The notes: generated by a model not told the origin, from the letters alone. Positions 27,575-37,966 are shown, numbered from the stretch's first letter. The stretch is DNA of 64,000 nt from CAZADS01 sp964483985 (GCA_964483985.1 CAZADS010000088.1:47059-111058); one strand, 5' to 3'. Translations and numbers: made by a program.

Positions 27575-29479
27575 TTATTCATATGAATCGATGGCGTAAC
27601 CCATCCCTCTAAGAATATCTTCAATTTCCTTTAGTATAACTGGATCATCAATTGTCGCGGGCATTTCAAAATCTTTAGCCTCTGCTATTTGTTTTATGGT
27701 ACCCCGCAGAATTTTCCCCGATCGAGTTTTAGGCAACCTTTTAACCACAGCTGCTTTTCGAAAAGAAGCGACGGGGCCGATTTGCTCTCGAACCATCTTA
27801 ATTACTTTCTCTACAATTTCGCTATGAGGAGTATTGACACCATCTTTAAGAACTAGGAGGCCTAGTGGTACTTGCCCTTTAATTTCGTCCTCAACTCCCA
27901 AAACGGCGCATTCTGCCACATCCGAGTGAGCCGCCAGAACTTGCTCCATACCGCCAGTAGAAAGACGGTGACCAGCCACATTTATGATGTCATCTGTGCG
28001 TGACATAACGTGCAGATAACCGTCTTCATCGATGATGCCAGCGTCACCTGTCTGATAGTAACCAGGGTATTGACTTAAGTAACTTTCAATAAAACGTCTG
28101 TCATTTTGCCATAACGTCGGTAAGGCTCCAGGAGGTAAAGGTAATTTTATTGAAATAGCTCCTATTTCTCCCGGAACCACTGGTTTCGAGTTTTCATCTA
28201 GGACTTCAATATGCCATCCCGGAACCGCACAAGTTGGGGATCCAGGTTTAATTGGCATTGATTCCAAACCGATACAATTAGCTGCTATTGGCCAGCCGGT
28301 TTCAGTTTGCCACCAATGGTCTATAACTGGGACTTTGAGTAATGTTTCCGTCCATCTTAAAGTATCTGGGTCGCACCGTTCACCAGCGAGAAACTGCGAC
28401 TTTAGGCTTGATAAATCGTATTTTTTTAAAAGCTTGCCTTCGGGATCTTCTTTTTTTATAGCGCGCATTGCCGTGGGAGCCGTGAACATACAAGAAACTT
28501 TATGATCCGATATAACTCGCCAAAAACCACCAGCGTCTGGTGTGCCGACAGGCTTTCCTTCATATAGCACAGTCGTACAACCGTGAAAAAGTGGCGCGTA
28601 AACTATATATGAATGGCCTACCACCCAGCCAATGTCCGACGCAGCCCAATAAACTTGGCCTGGATGAACTCCATATATGTTTCTCATCGACCACTTTAAA
28701 GCAACCAAATGTCCTGCTGTAGGTCTAACCACTCCTTTAGGAATACCTGTTGTGCCTGACGTATACAGAATGTAAACAGGGTCTGTCGCTTCTACTGGAA
28801 CGACGTCAGCCCGAGAGGCCCCATTGTGCGCCTCACGCCAGTCAACATCGCGCCCGGGCAGTAAATCAGCTTCTAATTCAGCCCGCTGAAAAATGATGCA
28901 TTTATCCGGTTGATGGTCGGAAAGTTGAATGGCTTCATCTAAAAGTGGTTTATATGAAACAATTCTATCTGGTTCTATCCCGCATGATGCAGACACCACC
29001 ACTTTTGGCTTAGCATCGTCTATTCGTTTTGCTAGCTCGTTCGATGCAAACCCTCCAAAAACGACTGAATGAACGGCCCCTATTCGGGTGCACGCTAGCA
29101 TAGCTATTGCCGTTTCGGGAATCATAGGCATATAAATGATCACCCGATCCCCATATTCAACACCATATTTTTTAAGTACGCCCGCAAAAAGGGCCACGCG
29201 ATTCCGAAACTCTAAATAGCTCATAGTCTGGATAGTATCAGTTAGGGGGCTATCGTAAATCAGAGCTATTTGTTCACCACGTCCTTCATCAATATGACGA
29301 TCCAGAGCATTGTAACAGGTGTTAATCTTTCCTCCTACGAACCAACGAGTAAACAGCGGATTGTCGTCATCTAGAACCCGCTCCCAGTGTTGTTGCCATA
29401 CCAGATCTCTAGCGGCTTCAGCCCAAAATCCTTCTGGGTCTTCTAAAGCGCTCTTATACGTTTCAGAATAACGGCCCAT
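27575..29479 (-). CDS. prpE: Propionyl-CoA synthetase (PrpE-type acyl-CoA synthetase)
   Basis: A 634-residue ANL-superfamily ligase converting propionate (or acetate) with ATP and CoA to the acyl-CoA. The adenylation motif YILYTSGTTGIPKGVVRP and the C-terminal catalytic lysine in LPKTRSGKILRGTIKQIA are present. The N-terminus (YSETYKSALEDPEGFWAEAARDLVWQ) and GGKINTCYNALDRH are more like PrpE than Acs. A perfect AGGAGG precedes the ATG. No methylcitrate-cycle genes are next to it, so it probably feeds the methylmalonyl-CoA or a distant pathway. The 261-base gap to prfB shows no gene. Confidence 0.9.
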   Translation of the reverse strand: MGRYSETYKSALEDPEGFWAEAARDLVWQQHWERVLDDDNPLFTRWFVGGKINTCYNALDRHIDEGRGEQIALIYDSPLTDTIQTMSYLEFRNRVALFAGVLKKYGVEYGDRVIIYMPMIPETAIAMLACTRIGAVHSVVFGGFASNELAKRIDDAKPKVVVSASCGIEPDRIVSYKPLLDEAIQLSDHQPDKCIIFQRAELEADLLPGRDVDWREAHNGASRADVVPVEATDPVYILYTSGTTGIPKGVVRPTAGHLVALKWSMRNIYGVHPGQVYWAASDIGWVVGHSYIVYAPLFHGCTTVLYEGKPVGTPDAGGFWRVISDHKVSCMFTAPTAMRAIKKEDPEGKLLKKYDLSSLKSQFLAGERCDPDTLRWTETLLKVPVIDHWWQTETGWPIAANCIGLESMPIKPGSPTCAVPGWHIEVLDENSKPVVPGEIGAISIKLPLPPGALPTLWQNDRRFIESYLSQYPGYYQTGDAGIIDEDGYLHVMSRTDDIINVAGHRLSTGGMEQVLAAHSDVAECAVLGVEDEIKGQVPLGLLVLKDGVNTPHSEIVEKVIKMVREQIGPVASFRKAAVVKRLPKTRSGKILRGTIKQIAEAKDFEMPATIDDPVILKEIEDILRGMGYAIDSYE

Positions 29480-29741
29480 CCCATCCTCCTTGTTTGATCC
29501 CGCAGGTTTTGCAGGGTCATAAAAAACAAAACACTGGAACCGAACTTAGAGACTAGATGATCCTGAAGCTGTCCAGTCACCATCGGCTATCCGAGCTTAA
29601 ACTCAAATCATTTTGCCTCATCAGCCAAACTTTGATAATTCTTTCCGCACTATTAAAATTGGAACCGAGTACATTATTACTAGTAGAAATATTTTACTTG
29701 GATTTTATTTTTACAGAGCATCTATATTATTTAATGGCCGC

Positions 29742-30873
29742 TTACTTAGACATAAGTTTTGCCTCGGCACCACCACCACCTACCCTATGCGATAAAGAGG
29801 CCTCGAGAAATTGGTCAATGTCACCATTTAATACACCTTGAGCGTCAGAGGTCTCTACGCTGGTACGTAGATCTTTTACCATTTGGTATGGCTGCAAAAC
29901 ATACGAACGTATCTGATGTCCCCATCCAATTTCAGATTTGGTGGCTTCGATGGCATTGGATTCTTCTTCTCTTTTTCGAATTTCTAGTTCGTACAAACGA
30001 GCACGCAACATTTCCATTGCTGTAGCTCGGTTTCGATGTTGGGATCGATCATTCTGACACTGGACAACCACTCCCGTTGGCACATGCGTAATCCTTACTG
30101 CAGAGTCAGTTCTGTTTACATGCTGTCCACCCGCGCCAGACGCCCTATAAGTGTCAACACGAAGATCCTTTTCTTCTATTACCACATTAACTGAATCATC
30201 AATCACAGGATAAACCCAAGCAGAAGAAAAACTAGTATGACGACGGGCCGAACTATCGAAAGGGGAAATTCTTACTAATCTATGTACTCCACTTTCCGTC
30301 TTTAGCCACCCATATGCGTTAGTTCCTTCTACTTTTATAGTAACCGATTTCAAGCCTGCTTCTTCCCCGCTATTCTCTTCTAGATAACTCACTTTATAAT
30401 TATGCGCATCACACCATCTTACATACATTCGCAACAACATCTCCGCCCAATCTTGCGCCTCTGTTCCCCCTGCTCCAGCATGAATTTCCAAGTAGCAATC
30501 ATTTTTATCCGCCTCACTGGAAAGTAAAGCTTCAAGCTGTTTTTTTCTACAAATCTTCGATAAACGAAATAAAGCATCCTCGGTCTCAGTTATAATTTCT
30601 TCATCACCCTCGGTTTCACCCAATTCCATAAGTTCTAAAGTTTCGTCTAATTCTCCGGAAATTCTAATAATGTCTTTCAATGATTTTTCTAAATGGTTTC
30701 TTTCCTTTAAAATCAACTGTGCTCTCTCGGGTTTTTCCCAAAGAGTTGCATCTCCAACAATAGCATTCAATTCCTGTAACCTAAGCTGGGCTTTATCCCA
30801 GTCAAAGATACCTCCGGAGAAGTTCGATGGACTGACGAATTTCTTCAGATATGGCTGTAATTTCCGCTCGCAT
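29742..30873 (-). CDS. prfB: Peptide chain release factor 2, with programmed +1 frameshift
   Basis: RF2 releases peptides at UGA and UAA. The gene begins at the ATG at 30871-30873 (SD-like GGAGAGG upstream), reads 23 codons to ...LLRRYL, meets TGA at 30802-30804, and continues in the +1 frame as DWDKAQLRLQELNAIVGD, giving about 376 residues. Without the frameshift only the 342-residue part from 30770 is seen. Downstream motifs: the GGQ peptidyl-hydrolysis loop in RASGAGGQHVNRTDSAVRI and the RF2-type stop-recognition segment SPFDSSARRHTSF. Gene order amiC-mrcA-prfB is conserved in alphaproteobacteria. Frameshift details in the separate entry. Confidence 0.95.
30802..30816 (-). promoter_or_regulatory. 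Programmed +1 ribosomal frameshift site of prfB
   Basis: The transcript reads CGG AGG TAT CTT TGA C. This matches the classical RF2 element: an internal Shine-Dalgarno-like CGGAGG (30811-30816), a CTT slippery codon and a UGA followed by C, a poor termination context. When RF2 is scarce the ribosome slips +1 (CTT TGA C read as CTT GAC) and full-length RF2 is made, giving autoregulation. All parts are seen directly; the mechanism is established for E. coli and many bacteria. Confidence 0.93.
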
Positions 30874-30913
30874 AAATCCTCTCCGACTACAAATTGTTAC
30901 AAACCGTGATAGT

Positions 30914-33364
30914 TTAGTATATTCCCGATCTAGAACGAACAACTGGAGTTGATAATTCTTCTGTCAATCCATCAGTAATTCGCCAATCCGCCTTATAGCC
31001 ACCATCAAGAATTTCACTTACACCCTTAGGTTCGGTTCCCGGTTTAAATGCTTCAATAATTACCTTCTTATCACCTTTTACAGCTAAAGCTCCCGTTTCC
31101 GAATTTATCCTAACATGCAAAACGCCAGGCGGCGCACGAAATGGAATCTCCGGTTTTCCCTGTAACGCTTTTGCCATAAAAGACTTAAATATCGGAGCTG
31201 CTACATTAGATCCAGTGTCTGAACTACCAAGCGTTCTTGGAATATCAAAACCCACATACGCTCCGACAGCCAAATCCGGCGTAAAACCAATGAACCATGT
31301 ATCGACATTATTGTTAGTCGTTCCCGTTTTCCCAGCTAAGGGTTTACCCAATTCTGCTATCCGCCTGCCTGTGCCTCTTTTTATAACGCCTTCAAGCATT
31401 CTAATCATTTGATAGGTTGATGCTGGATTGGCAATACGCTCCCTAAGGTCCGGTACAATCGGAACCGGTGCGCTAACCCAATACTCCGTGTTGCATTTAG
31501 TACATGGCCTATGATCGTGTTTAAACACCGTTCGGCCGTTCCGATCCTGAACTCTATCTATCAATCTAGGTTTGATTCGCTTACCTCCATTTACGAGCAT
31601 CGCATAGGCTGCCGTTAACCGCATTAATGTTGTTTCTCCTGCCCCAAGGGACATGGATAATTGAACTGGCATTTTTTCGGTTATACCAAATTTCCGTGCA
31701 TAATCTACAACTCGTTCCATACCTATTGTCTGGGCCAAACGCACCGTCATTAGATTGCGGGATTTTTCTATCCCTAAACGCATTGCGCTTGGCCCATAAA
31801 ACATTTTGGTATAGTTAGACGGCTTCCATTTTCCTAAACCACCACCCTGATCAATAACGAATGGTGCGTCTAAAATTCTGGTGGCAGGTGTAAAACCGTG
31901 GTCAAGTGCGGCTAGATACACAAACGGTTTAAATGCGGATCCTGGTTGACGCCTAGCTTGCGTAGCACGATTAAATTCGGATAATCTAAAATCCCAACCG
32001 CCAGTCATAGCTAAGACACGACCTGTATGAGGGTCTAGCGCCACCAAAGCTCCCCCAACGTCCGGAACTTGTCGTAATCCATAATTATTAACATACTCGG
32101 CTCCCTTCTTATCTTTCATAGGAATAGCCTCCGCAAGAATCACATCGCCTACCGATAAGACATCAAAGATCTGTTTAATTTTAGGACCCAGCCTCTGTCC
32201 TTTCTTGCATTTCCTAGCCCACTTAACCTCCTCCAAAGGAATATAACCCGTGGTACCGTCCGAAAACCCAATGCGCGCGAATTTTCTATTTAAATCCAAC
32301 ACTACACTCAAACGCCACGTCGAAAGAATGCCTTCTGGGAGATCAAACGTTAGAAGTAAACTTTTCCAATCATTTTCTATCGATATAGACGCTATCGGTC
32401 CTCGCCAACCATGTCGACGATCGTATTTCATTAACCCTTTCCGTAACGATTTTTCGGCAATCTTTTGCAATATGGGATTTAGGGAGGTCCTTACCGACAG
32501 ACCGCCTCCATAAACTCGCGCTTGGCCAAATCTGCCTATCAATTCCCGCCGCACTTCTTCTGTAAAATAATCGGCTTCAACAAATTCGGTGGCTGTCCGT
32601 TTGTTAATGCGTAGCGGCATGCCTTGTTCATAAAACTTTTTAGCTTCGGAAATAAAGCCATTACGTTGCATTTGCTCGATTACCCAGTTTCTTCTCGATT
32701 TTGCAGCTTCAGGCCGACGAATCGGGTGATAATTATTTGGCGCTTTTGGTAATGCTGCTAAAAACGCAGCCTCTGCTATAGTGAGAAAATCGAGAGATTT
32801 ATTAAAATAATTAAGAGCAGCGGCGGCTACACCATACGAACCAAAACCCAGATAAATTTCATTAAGATATAGTTCCAGTATTCGGTCTTTAGAGAGAGTG
32901 CGCTCAATCCTCAGCGCTAGGATTGCTTCCTTTATTTTCCGTTCGATGGACATCTCATTGGTCAATAGAAAGTTTTTAGCAACTTGCTGTGTGATAGTTG
33001 AAGCTCCTCGAGGTCGGCGATTAGTTCCAAGATTCAGTAAATTACCTATAGCAGCCCGAACTAAACTGGGAATGTCTATACCGGGATGGCTGTAAAAATT
33101 TTTATCCTCCGCTGACAAAAAAGCCTTAATTACCAACTTGGGCATAGCTTTTATTGGGATAAATACACGCCGTTCCCTGGCGTATTCCGCAAGAAGTCTG
33201 CCATCTGTCCCATGGACCCTCGTGACCACTGGGGGCTTATAATCAGCAAGTTGTTCATATTCTGGTAACCCTCGTCCATAAATATGAAACATCCAAGCCA
33301 AGCCACCAATACTTGACACCAATATTATTATAGTTAGAGAAATGAAATATAATATCCAACGCAT
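30914..33364 (-). CDS. mrcA: Penicillin-binding protein 1A (bifunctional class A PBP)
   Basis: Inner-membrane enzyme that polymerises (GT51 domain) and cross-links (transpeptidase domain) peptidoglycan. Residues about 4-26 are the membrane anchor. GT51 motifs: SAEDKNFYSHPGIDIPSL with the catalytic Glu, RGASTITQQVAKNFLL, and RKIKEAILALRIE. Transpeptidase: SxxK in RQPGSAFKPFVYLAAL, SxN in EKSRNLMTVRLAQ, KTG in LAGKTGTTNNNVDTWFIGF. An upstream TTG start at 33397 adds 11 residues, but the ATG at 33364 (MRWILYFISL) is typical. It is 104 bases downstream of amiC and 41 bases before prfB on the same strand. Confidence 0.95.
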   Translation of the reverse strand: MRWILYFISLTIIILVSSIGGLAWMFHIYGRGLPEYEQLADYKPPVVTRVHGTDGRLLAEYARERRVFIPIKAMPKLVIKAFLSAEDKNFYSHPGIDIPSLVRAAIGNLLNLGTNRRPRGASTITQQVAKNFLLTNEMSIERKIKEAILALRIERTLSKDRILELYLNEIYLGFGSYGVAAAALNYFNKSLDFLTIAEAAFLAALPKAPNNYHPIRRPEAAKSRRNWVIEQMQRNGFISEAKKFYEQGMPLRINKRTATEFVEADYFTEEVRRELIGRFGQARVYGGGLSVRTSLNPILQKIAEKSLRKGLMKYDRRHGWRGPIASISIENDWKSLLLTFDLPEGILSTWRLSVVLDLNRKFARIGFSDGTTGYIPLEEVKWARKCKKGQRLGPKIKQIFDVLSVGDVILAEAIPMKDKKGAEYVNNYGLRQVPDVGGALVALDPHTGRVLAMTGGWDFRLSEFNRATQARRQPGSAFKPFVYLAALDHGFTPATRILDAPFVIDQGGGLGKWKPSNYTKMFYGPSAMRLGIEKSRNLMTVRLAQTIGMERVVDYARKFGITEKMPVQLSMSLGAGETTLMRLTAAYAMLVNGGKRIKPRLIDRVQDRNGRTVFKHDHRPCTKCNTEYWVSAPVPIVPDLRERIANPASTYQMIRMLEGVIKRGTGRRIAELGKPLAGKTGTTNNNVDTWFIGFTPDLAVGAYVGFDIPRTLGSSDTGSNVAAPIFKSFMAKALQGKPEIPFRAPPGVLHVRINSETGALAVKGDKKVIIEAFKPGTEPKGVSEILDGGYKADWRITDGLTEELSTPVVRSRSGIY

Positions 33365-33467
33365 TTCTTCTTGCCTGAAAACAGCTCTAACATACAATCA
33401 AGTTTTAACAGTAATAATTAATATCTCTGCCTTTAAACTCAGAATATGTCGTCTATATGGCAGTATA

Positions 33468-34733
33468 TTAACGCACTGATGATTTAACGCTTTGAAAATA
33501 ACGGTCAATTCCCCGCAATAGGGCATTGGCGACTTTTTCTTGGAACAAAGGAAGGTTAAGTAGACGTTCTTCCCGCGGGTTGGATAGATATCCCATTTCA
33601 AACAAAATAGAGGGAATATCAGGGGCTTTAAGCACCGCAAATCCAGCGAATCGATGAACTCTTTTATTCGTTCTAATTGTTTTTTGCAATTCTGTTGCTA
33701 AGGCACCAGCCAATCGCGCAGATTGATTCATCGTTTCTCGTTGGGCGAGATCAATCAAAATATTTGTCACTTCTGACGTTTCTTCTGTTAGATCCAGCCC
33801 TGAAATAATATCAGCTTTATTTTCATTTTCAGCGAGTTCCGCTGCTTCTGCATCGGAGGCAGTCTCGGATAATGTATAAATTGTAGCACCACGTAACGTT
33901 TTATCCGAAATTGAATCTGCGTGAATTGATATAAATAAACTTGCATTGGATAACCGTGCTTTTCGGATCCTTTGTCTCAATGAAATAAATTGATCTTTAC
34001 TGCGTGTTAGAATCACACCGTAACGTCCACTTTTTTCCAAAACTTCTTTTATTTTTAGAGAGGCTTTCAATACCACGTATTTTTCGTATGTACCGGACGC
34101 TCCTATAGCTCCTGGGTCAACGCCACCATGACCCGGATCTATAACAACCACTCTTTTCCCCGTCCGGGGGAGAGAAGTAATAATTTTAGGCACAATCGAG
34201 CCCATATTACGTTTTCCCCGCTGGTTTTCAGTGTGACGCCGGACAGAAGCTACCGATTTCTTAATGAATTCAGATCTACTTATTTTTTTTAAATCTACCA
34301 CTAGTCTGTAGAGGTTCTGGTCGTTAGGCGGTAAACTGAAAATTTCGGCTATACTCCGCGGTTCAGTGAGATCAATCACAACACGAGAATTTCCTGGCTT
34401 AAATAATCCTAATCTATAACCAGAAATACCCCCCTTTGCCTTGCTAAGTTTCCGAGAACCTACTTTAAACCTTACTTGTTGTAGATCAAAGACTACTCGA
34501 TAGGGATTTGCTAAAATGAAGGTATTAAATTCAATTCGACCATCACTATCCATAACTATTCTAGTTTTATTTTTATGAATACCTATCCTGAGATCACTCA
34601 CGTTAATGCGGCTTATATTTTTCTCAGATTCGGCTAAAACTGAATCAAATGAAAAGGAAGTCAGAATCATAATGCTAGTTAATACGATGAATAATCGCGC
34701 TAAGCACACTTGGATAAGCAAAAATTTCTCCAA
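33468..34733 (-). CDS. amiC: N-acetylmuramoyl-L-alanine amidase (AmiC type, AMIN + Amidase_3)
   Basis: Periplasmic zinc amidase that cuts the bond between MurNAc and the stem peptide, needed for cell separation. A signal peptide (about residues 1-35, ending VLAES) is followed by an AMIN domain (about 45-150, VFDLQQVRFKVG) that targets the septum, then the catalytic domain VVVIDPGHGGVDPGAIGASG with zinc ligands, FISIHADS, and the catalytic Glu in LFEMGYLSNPREERLL. No ATG suits; a TTG at 34733 or another TTG four codons later, which has GGAG six bases ahead, may be used. The gene heads the amiC-mrcA-prfB group and is divergent from rne. Confidence 0.93.
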   Translation of the reverse strand: MEKFLLIQVCLARLFIVLTSIMILTSFSFDSVLAESEKNISRINVSDLRIGIHKNKTRIVMDSDGRIEFNTFILANPYRVVFDLQQVRFKVGSRKLSKAKGGISGYRLGLFKPGNSRVVIDLTEPRSIAEIFSLPPNDQNLYRLVVDLKKISRSEFIKKSVASVRRHTENQRGKRNMGSIVPKIITSLPRTGKRVVVIDPGHGGVDPGAIGASGTYEKYVVLKASLKIKEVLEKSGRYGVILTRSKDQFISLRQRIRKARLSNASLFISIHADSISDKTLRGATIYTLSETASDAEAAELAENENKADIISGLDLTEETSEVTNILIDLAQRETMNQSARLAGALATELQKTIRTNKRVHRFAGFAVLKAPDIPSILFEMGYLSNPREERLLNLPLFQEKVANALLRGIDRYFQSVKSSVR

Positions 34734-35338
34734 TTACTAATTGGCAATATCTCGCCAAACACTGCCTATAAATTGTAGAAAATACTTATACAAAAGACAA
34801 TAATATCCTTGAAAATCAGCTTTTTAACTGTTGAGGTTCCATCCAGATTTAAATAGAACTTAATATGGTTTAATTTTTGATTTCTGGATCTTGCAAAAAA
34901 TGCCCTTAACTAAATATTGTGACAATGGCCAGAAATCATTATGTTTAGACCCTATGGGGCTAAGCCATCATAGCGATTTCAGCTTATGTTTGCTGAGGGT
35001 TAATTTTACGATTTACTCGAAATCAATTGGCTTATCCAAAATAGAGAGATTTGTTTCTGACGTGACACACTTATTCGATATTATAATTGGCCGGCCGAAC
35101 CTCCCAGAAAACTTTAGGGGGAAATGGTTCGCTGCGATCTGTCGAATAATATCGTCGGAATACAACGCAGCTTTCGAAAAGGTTGTGCGACATATAGCGC
35201 GCATGAAACATTCACATTCAAAAAATGAACTCGAATTTAGATCCATACTCTGGTTTTTATGTGAAGAGACAAAGTTAGTCTTTTCTACGAGTATGATTGG
35301 AACATCAGGATCTACGAGTACACTGGAGTATAAGTTTT
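34734..35338 (+). other. Long gene-free region: rne leader / divergent promoters
   Basis: 605 bases without a supported gene between amiC (minus) and rne (plus). A 179-codon frame from 34891 runs into rne but has no recognisable domain and no family-like composition, so I do not call it. The region includes a GGCCGGCC palindrome near 35088-35095. Long autoregulatory 5' leaders are known for rne in E. coli, and this may be similar; that is inference. GGAG about 11 bases before 35339 is the rne ribosome-binding site. Confidence 0.45.
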
Positions 35339-37966
35339 ATGACCAAACAAATGCTTATAGACGCCACTCAGCCAGAAGAAACTCGGGTGGTTGTCAAAAG
35401 CGGAAGCCATATCGACGACTTCGATTTTGAAGTCGCTAACCGCAAACAACTCAAAGGAAACATTTATCTAGCCCGAGTTACCCGAGTTGAACCGTCTCTC
35501 CAGGCTGCTTTTATAGAGTATGGTGGTAATCGGCACGGTTTCTTGGCTTTTAACGAAATCCATCCGGATTATTACCGAATACCTGTTGAAGATAGAGCCG
35601 CCCTCATAGCAGAACAAACGGGCGGCCCCGAAGCAATCAACAACGAAGATTTTAATCTTTCTCTTGATCATCAAGAAGAAGATTCACAAGAAAACGGTAA
35701 CGAGCGAACAGAAACTGATTTTAGTCTCCAGAATGAAGACGCGGGTCTGTCCGACTTGGAACAAAATCCGACCACTGAATTAAATAAAGATGAAGATAGT
35801 ACATCCGATGCTGACCTAATTGAGTTAGATAAAAATATACCTTTAGAAGGCAAGAATATAACAAAATCTGATCGTCGTGTTGGAAGAACCTCCAACCGTC
35901 GATACAAAATCCAGGAAGTTATTACTCGTCGTCAAATAATGTTAGTGCAAGTCGTTAAAGAAGAGCGCGGGAATAAAGGTGCAGCGTTAACAACATTTTT
36001 ATCATTAGCGGGACGATATTGTGTACTTATGCCCAATACCCCTCGAGGGGGGGGAGTGAGTCGAAAAATTGTTAACGCCGTAGACAGAAAGCGACTTAAA
36101 CAAGTTGTTGAGGGTCTAGCCGTCCAAGACGGAATGGCAATAATTGTTCGGACAGCAGGCAGTCAACGAACGAAAACTGAAATTAAAAGAGATTATGAAT
36201 ATTTAATCCGATTATGGGACCAAATTCGCGAATCAACCTTGATATCAACGGCACCGTGTATAGTACATGAAGAAGCCAATTTAATAAGAAGATCAATTCG
36301 AGATCTTTATGCCCGAGATATCACCGAAGTTCTAGTGGAAGGGGACGCAGGTTATAAGATTGCGAAATCGTTCATGAAAACCTTAATGCCTAGCCACGCG
36401 CGCCGAGTACAACCATTTAGCTCTGGAGGAGTCCCAATATTCAGTCGGTTCCAAGTAGAGACTCAACTAGGCGCAATTTATGAACCAACTGTAGAACTGC
36501 GATCAGGTGGCTATATTGTTATAGATCAAACTGAAGCATTAGTCTCAATTGATGTTAACTCAGGACGATCCACGCGTGAAAGAAACATCGAAGGAACAGC
36601 TGTCAAAACCAATCTTGAGGCGGCTGAAGAAGTTGCTCGCCAACTTCGATTACGTGACTTAGCCGGACTAATAGTTATTGACTTCATTGATATGGATGAA
36701 ACAAGGAACCAACATACTGTTGAACGCAAAATGAAGGATGTGATTAAACTGGACAGAGCCCGCGTTCAGTTAGGACGCATTAGCCAATTTGGTCTAATGG
36801 AGTTATCACGCCAACGTATGAGACCAAGCATTAACGACGCAAGTACTCAGCCATGTCCTAGTTGCATGGGGACAGGCAGAATTCGATCTATTGACTCAGC
36901 TGCTCTTCAAGTTTTGAGAAATATCGAAGAGGAAGGCCTTAAACAAGAAGCGTCAGAAATCATAGTGCATCTTCCGGCCGAAATTGGGTTTTATATTTTG
37001 AATAAAAAACGAACTGTTCTGGTTGATATAGAGCAACGCTACGTACTAAAAATTATCCTAGAACCCGATGATAATTTAATTGCGCCCGACTACAGAATAG
37101 AACGAACCACAGCCAAACCAGAAAATGAACGTGAGACTTTCTTAGAACCCACGCCGACAGAAGAGCTCCCTCCCAATGAAGTCAAGAGTGTATCACCAAA
37201 TGAGAATGAAGAGGAACCAAAATCACACAAGAATAGAAAACGGCGTCGCCGATCGAGCAACGGCCGAACCGAAGTCCCCGTCGACACTTTGGAAACCGAT
37301 AATAACGCTGCGCAGACCGATGCTAGAAGCCAAACAGAAACCACCACCACTAATATAGCTGATACGGAAACAGAAACAGCCGAAGACGAGGATAATTTAA
37401 AACGAAGAAGACGAAGGGGCAAAAGAGGTGGCCGACGGCGCACAAAACGTATAGATACAGATGAAAATACAGGCGTCACAGACTTGGAATCAAATTCAGA
37501 CGACCCAGAAAACAGCAAAACAGCCGTTTTATTAAAAGAAGATTCTGACGCCGGAAAAACCTCATTATCAACTCGTAGAAAAACTAGAGCCCTAAAGAGT
37601 ACCGATAAAACGCACACGGAAAAAGCTGAAAATCTAAAACCAATAAAACGAAAAACTAGCCAAAAACGTTCCAAACAAAATAACAGCCAGAATAGTCAGT
37701 CCTTAACTAGTCCCATTGACCAGAAGAACGAAAAGCGTAAGGAACTGCCGGTCACTGATAACTCAGTAGTAGAGCAGAGTGTGGCCAACCAATCCTCAAT
37801 AAACCCGCAAGATTCTATACCAGATTCGCATTCAACTAAAATCGACGAGGACGTTATTACAATAGCAGGAAAAGCTGACGACGTGGTAGAGGAACAAAAG
37901 ATCAAAGAAACATCCCCCGTCACAGGTCCACCTCGACGCGGGTGGTGGAATAAATTGCTTAAATAA
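35339..37966 (+). CDS. rne: Ribonuclease E (RNase E/G family)
   Basis: Central endoribonuclease for mRNA decay and rRNA/tRNA processing. About 875 residues. The N-terminus MTKQMLIDATQPEETRVVV is the usual alphaproteobacterial start, preferred over an open frame 14 codons longer. The S1 domain is split by an acidic, low-complexity insertion (about residues 95-190). The DNase I-like catalytic core has SIDVNSGRSTRERNIEG and IVIDFIDMDETRNQ with the two metal-binding aspartates, and the zinc-link CPSCMGTGR. The C-terminal third (from about residue 590) is disordered with alternating acidic and arginine-rich stretches (RKRRRRSS, RRRRGKRGGRRRTKR) and ends RGWWNKLLK, the scaffold for degradosome partners and RNA. 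Confidence 0.95.
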   Translation: MTKQMLIDATQPEETRVVVKSGSHIDDFDFEVANRKQLKGNIYLARVTRVEPSLQAAFIEYGGNRHGFLAFNEIHPDYYRIPVEDRAALIAEQTGGPEAINNEDFNLSLDHQEEDSQENGNERTETDFSLQNEDAGLSDLEQNPTTELNKDEDSTSDADLIELDKNIPLEGKNITKSDRRVGRTSNRRYKIQEVITRRQIMLVQVVKEERGNKGAALTTFLSLAGRYCVLMPNTPRGGGVSRKIVNAVDRKRLKQVVEGLAVQDGMAIIVRTAGSQRTKTEIKRDYEYLIRLWDQIRESTLISTAPCIVHEEANLIRRSIRDLYARDITEVLVEGDAGYKIAKSFMKTLMPSHARRVQPFSSGGVPIFSRFQVETQLGAIYEPTVELRSGGYIVIDQTEALVSIDVNSGRSTRERNIEGTAVKTNLEAAEEVARQLRLRDLAGLIVIDFIDMDETRNQHTVERKMKDVIKLDRARVQLGRISQFGLMELSRQRMRPSINDASTQPCPSCMGTGRIRSIDSAALQVLRNIEEEGLKQEASEIIVHLPAEIGFYILNKKRTVLVDIEQRYVLKIILEPDDNLIAPDYRIERTTAKPENERETFLEPTPTEELPPNEVKSVSPNENEEEPKSHKNRKRRRRSSNGRTEVPVDTLETDNNAAQTDARSQTETTTTNIADTETETAEDEDNLKRRRRRGKRGGRRRTKRIDTDENTGVTDLESNSDDPENSKTAVLLKEDSDAGKTSLSTRRKTRALKSTDKTHTEKAENLKPIKRKTSQKRSKQNNSQNSQSLTSPIDQKNEKRKELPVTDNSVVEQSVANQSSINPQDSIPDSHSTKIDEDVITIAGKADDVVEEQKIKETSPVTGPPRRGWWNKLLK

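Noticed and set aside
34891..35430. 179-codon plus-strand frame upstream of rne
   Set aside because: No domain, no family-like composition, Cys/Ser/Arg-rich, and it runs into rne in another frame. Treated as leader sequence.
37090..37674. 194-codon minus-strand frame inside rne
   Set aside because: Very rich in Ser, Leu, Val and Phe because it is the complement of the Glu/Lys/Arg-rich tail of RNase E; a shadow.
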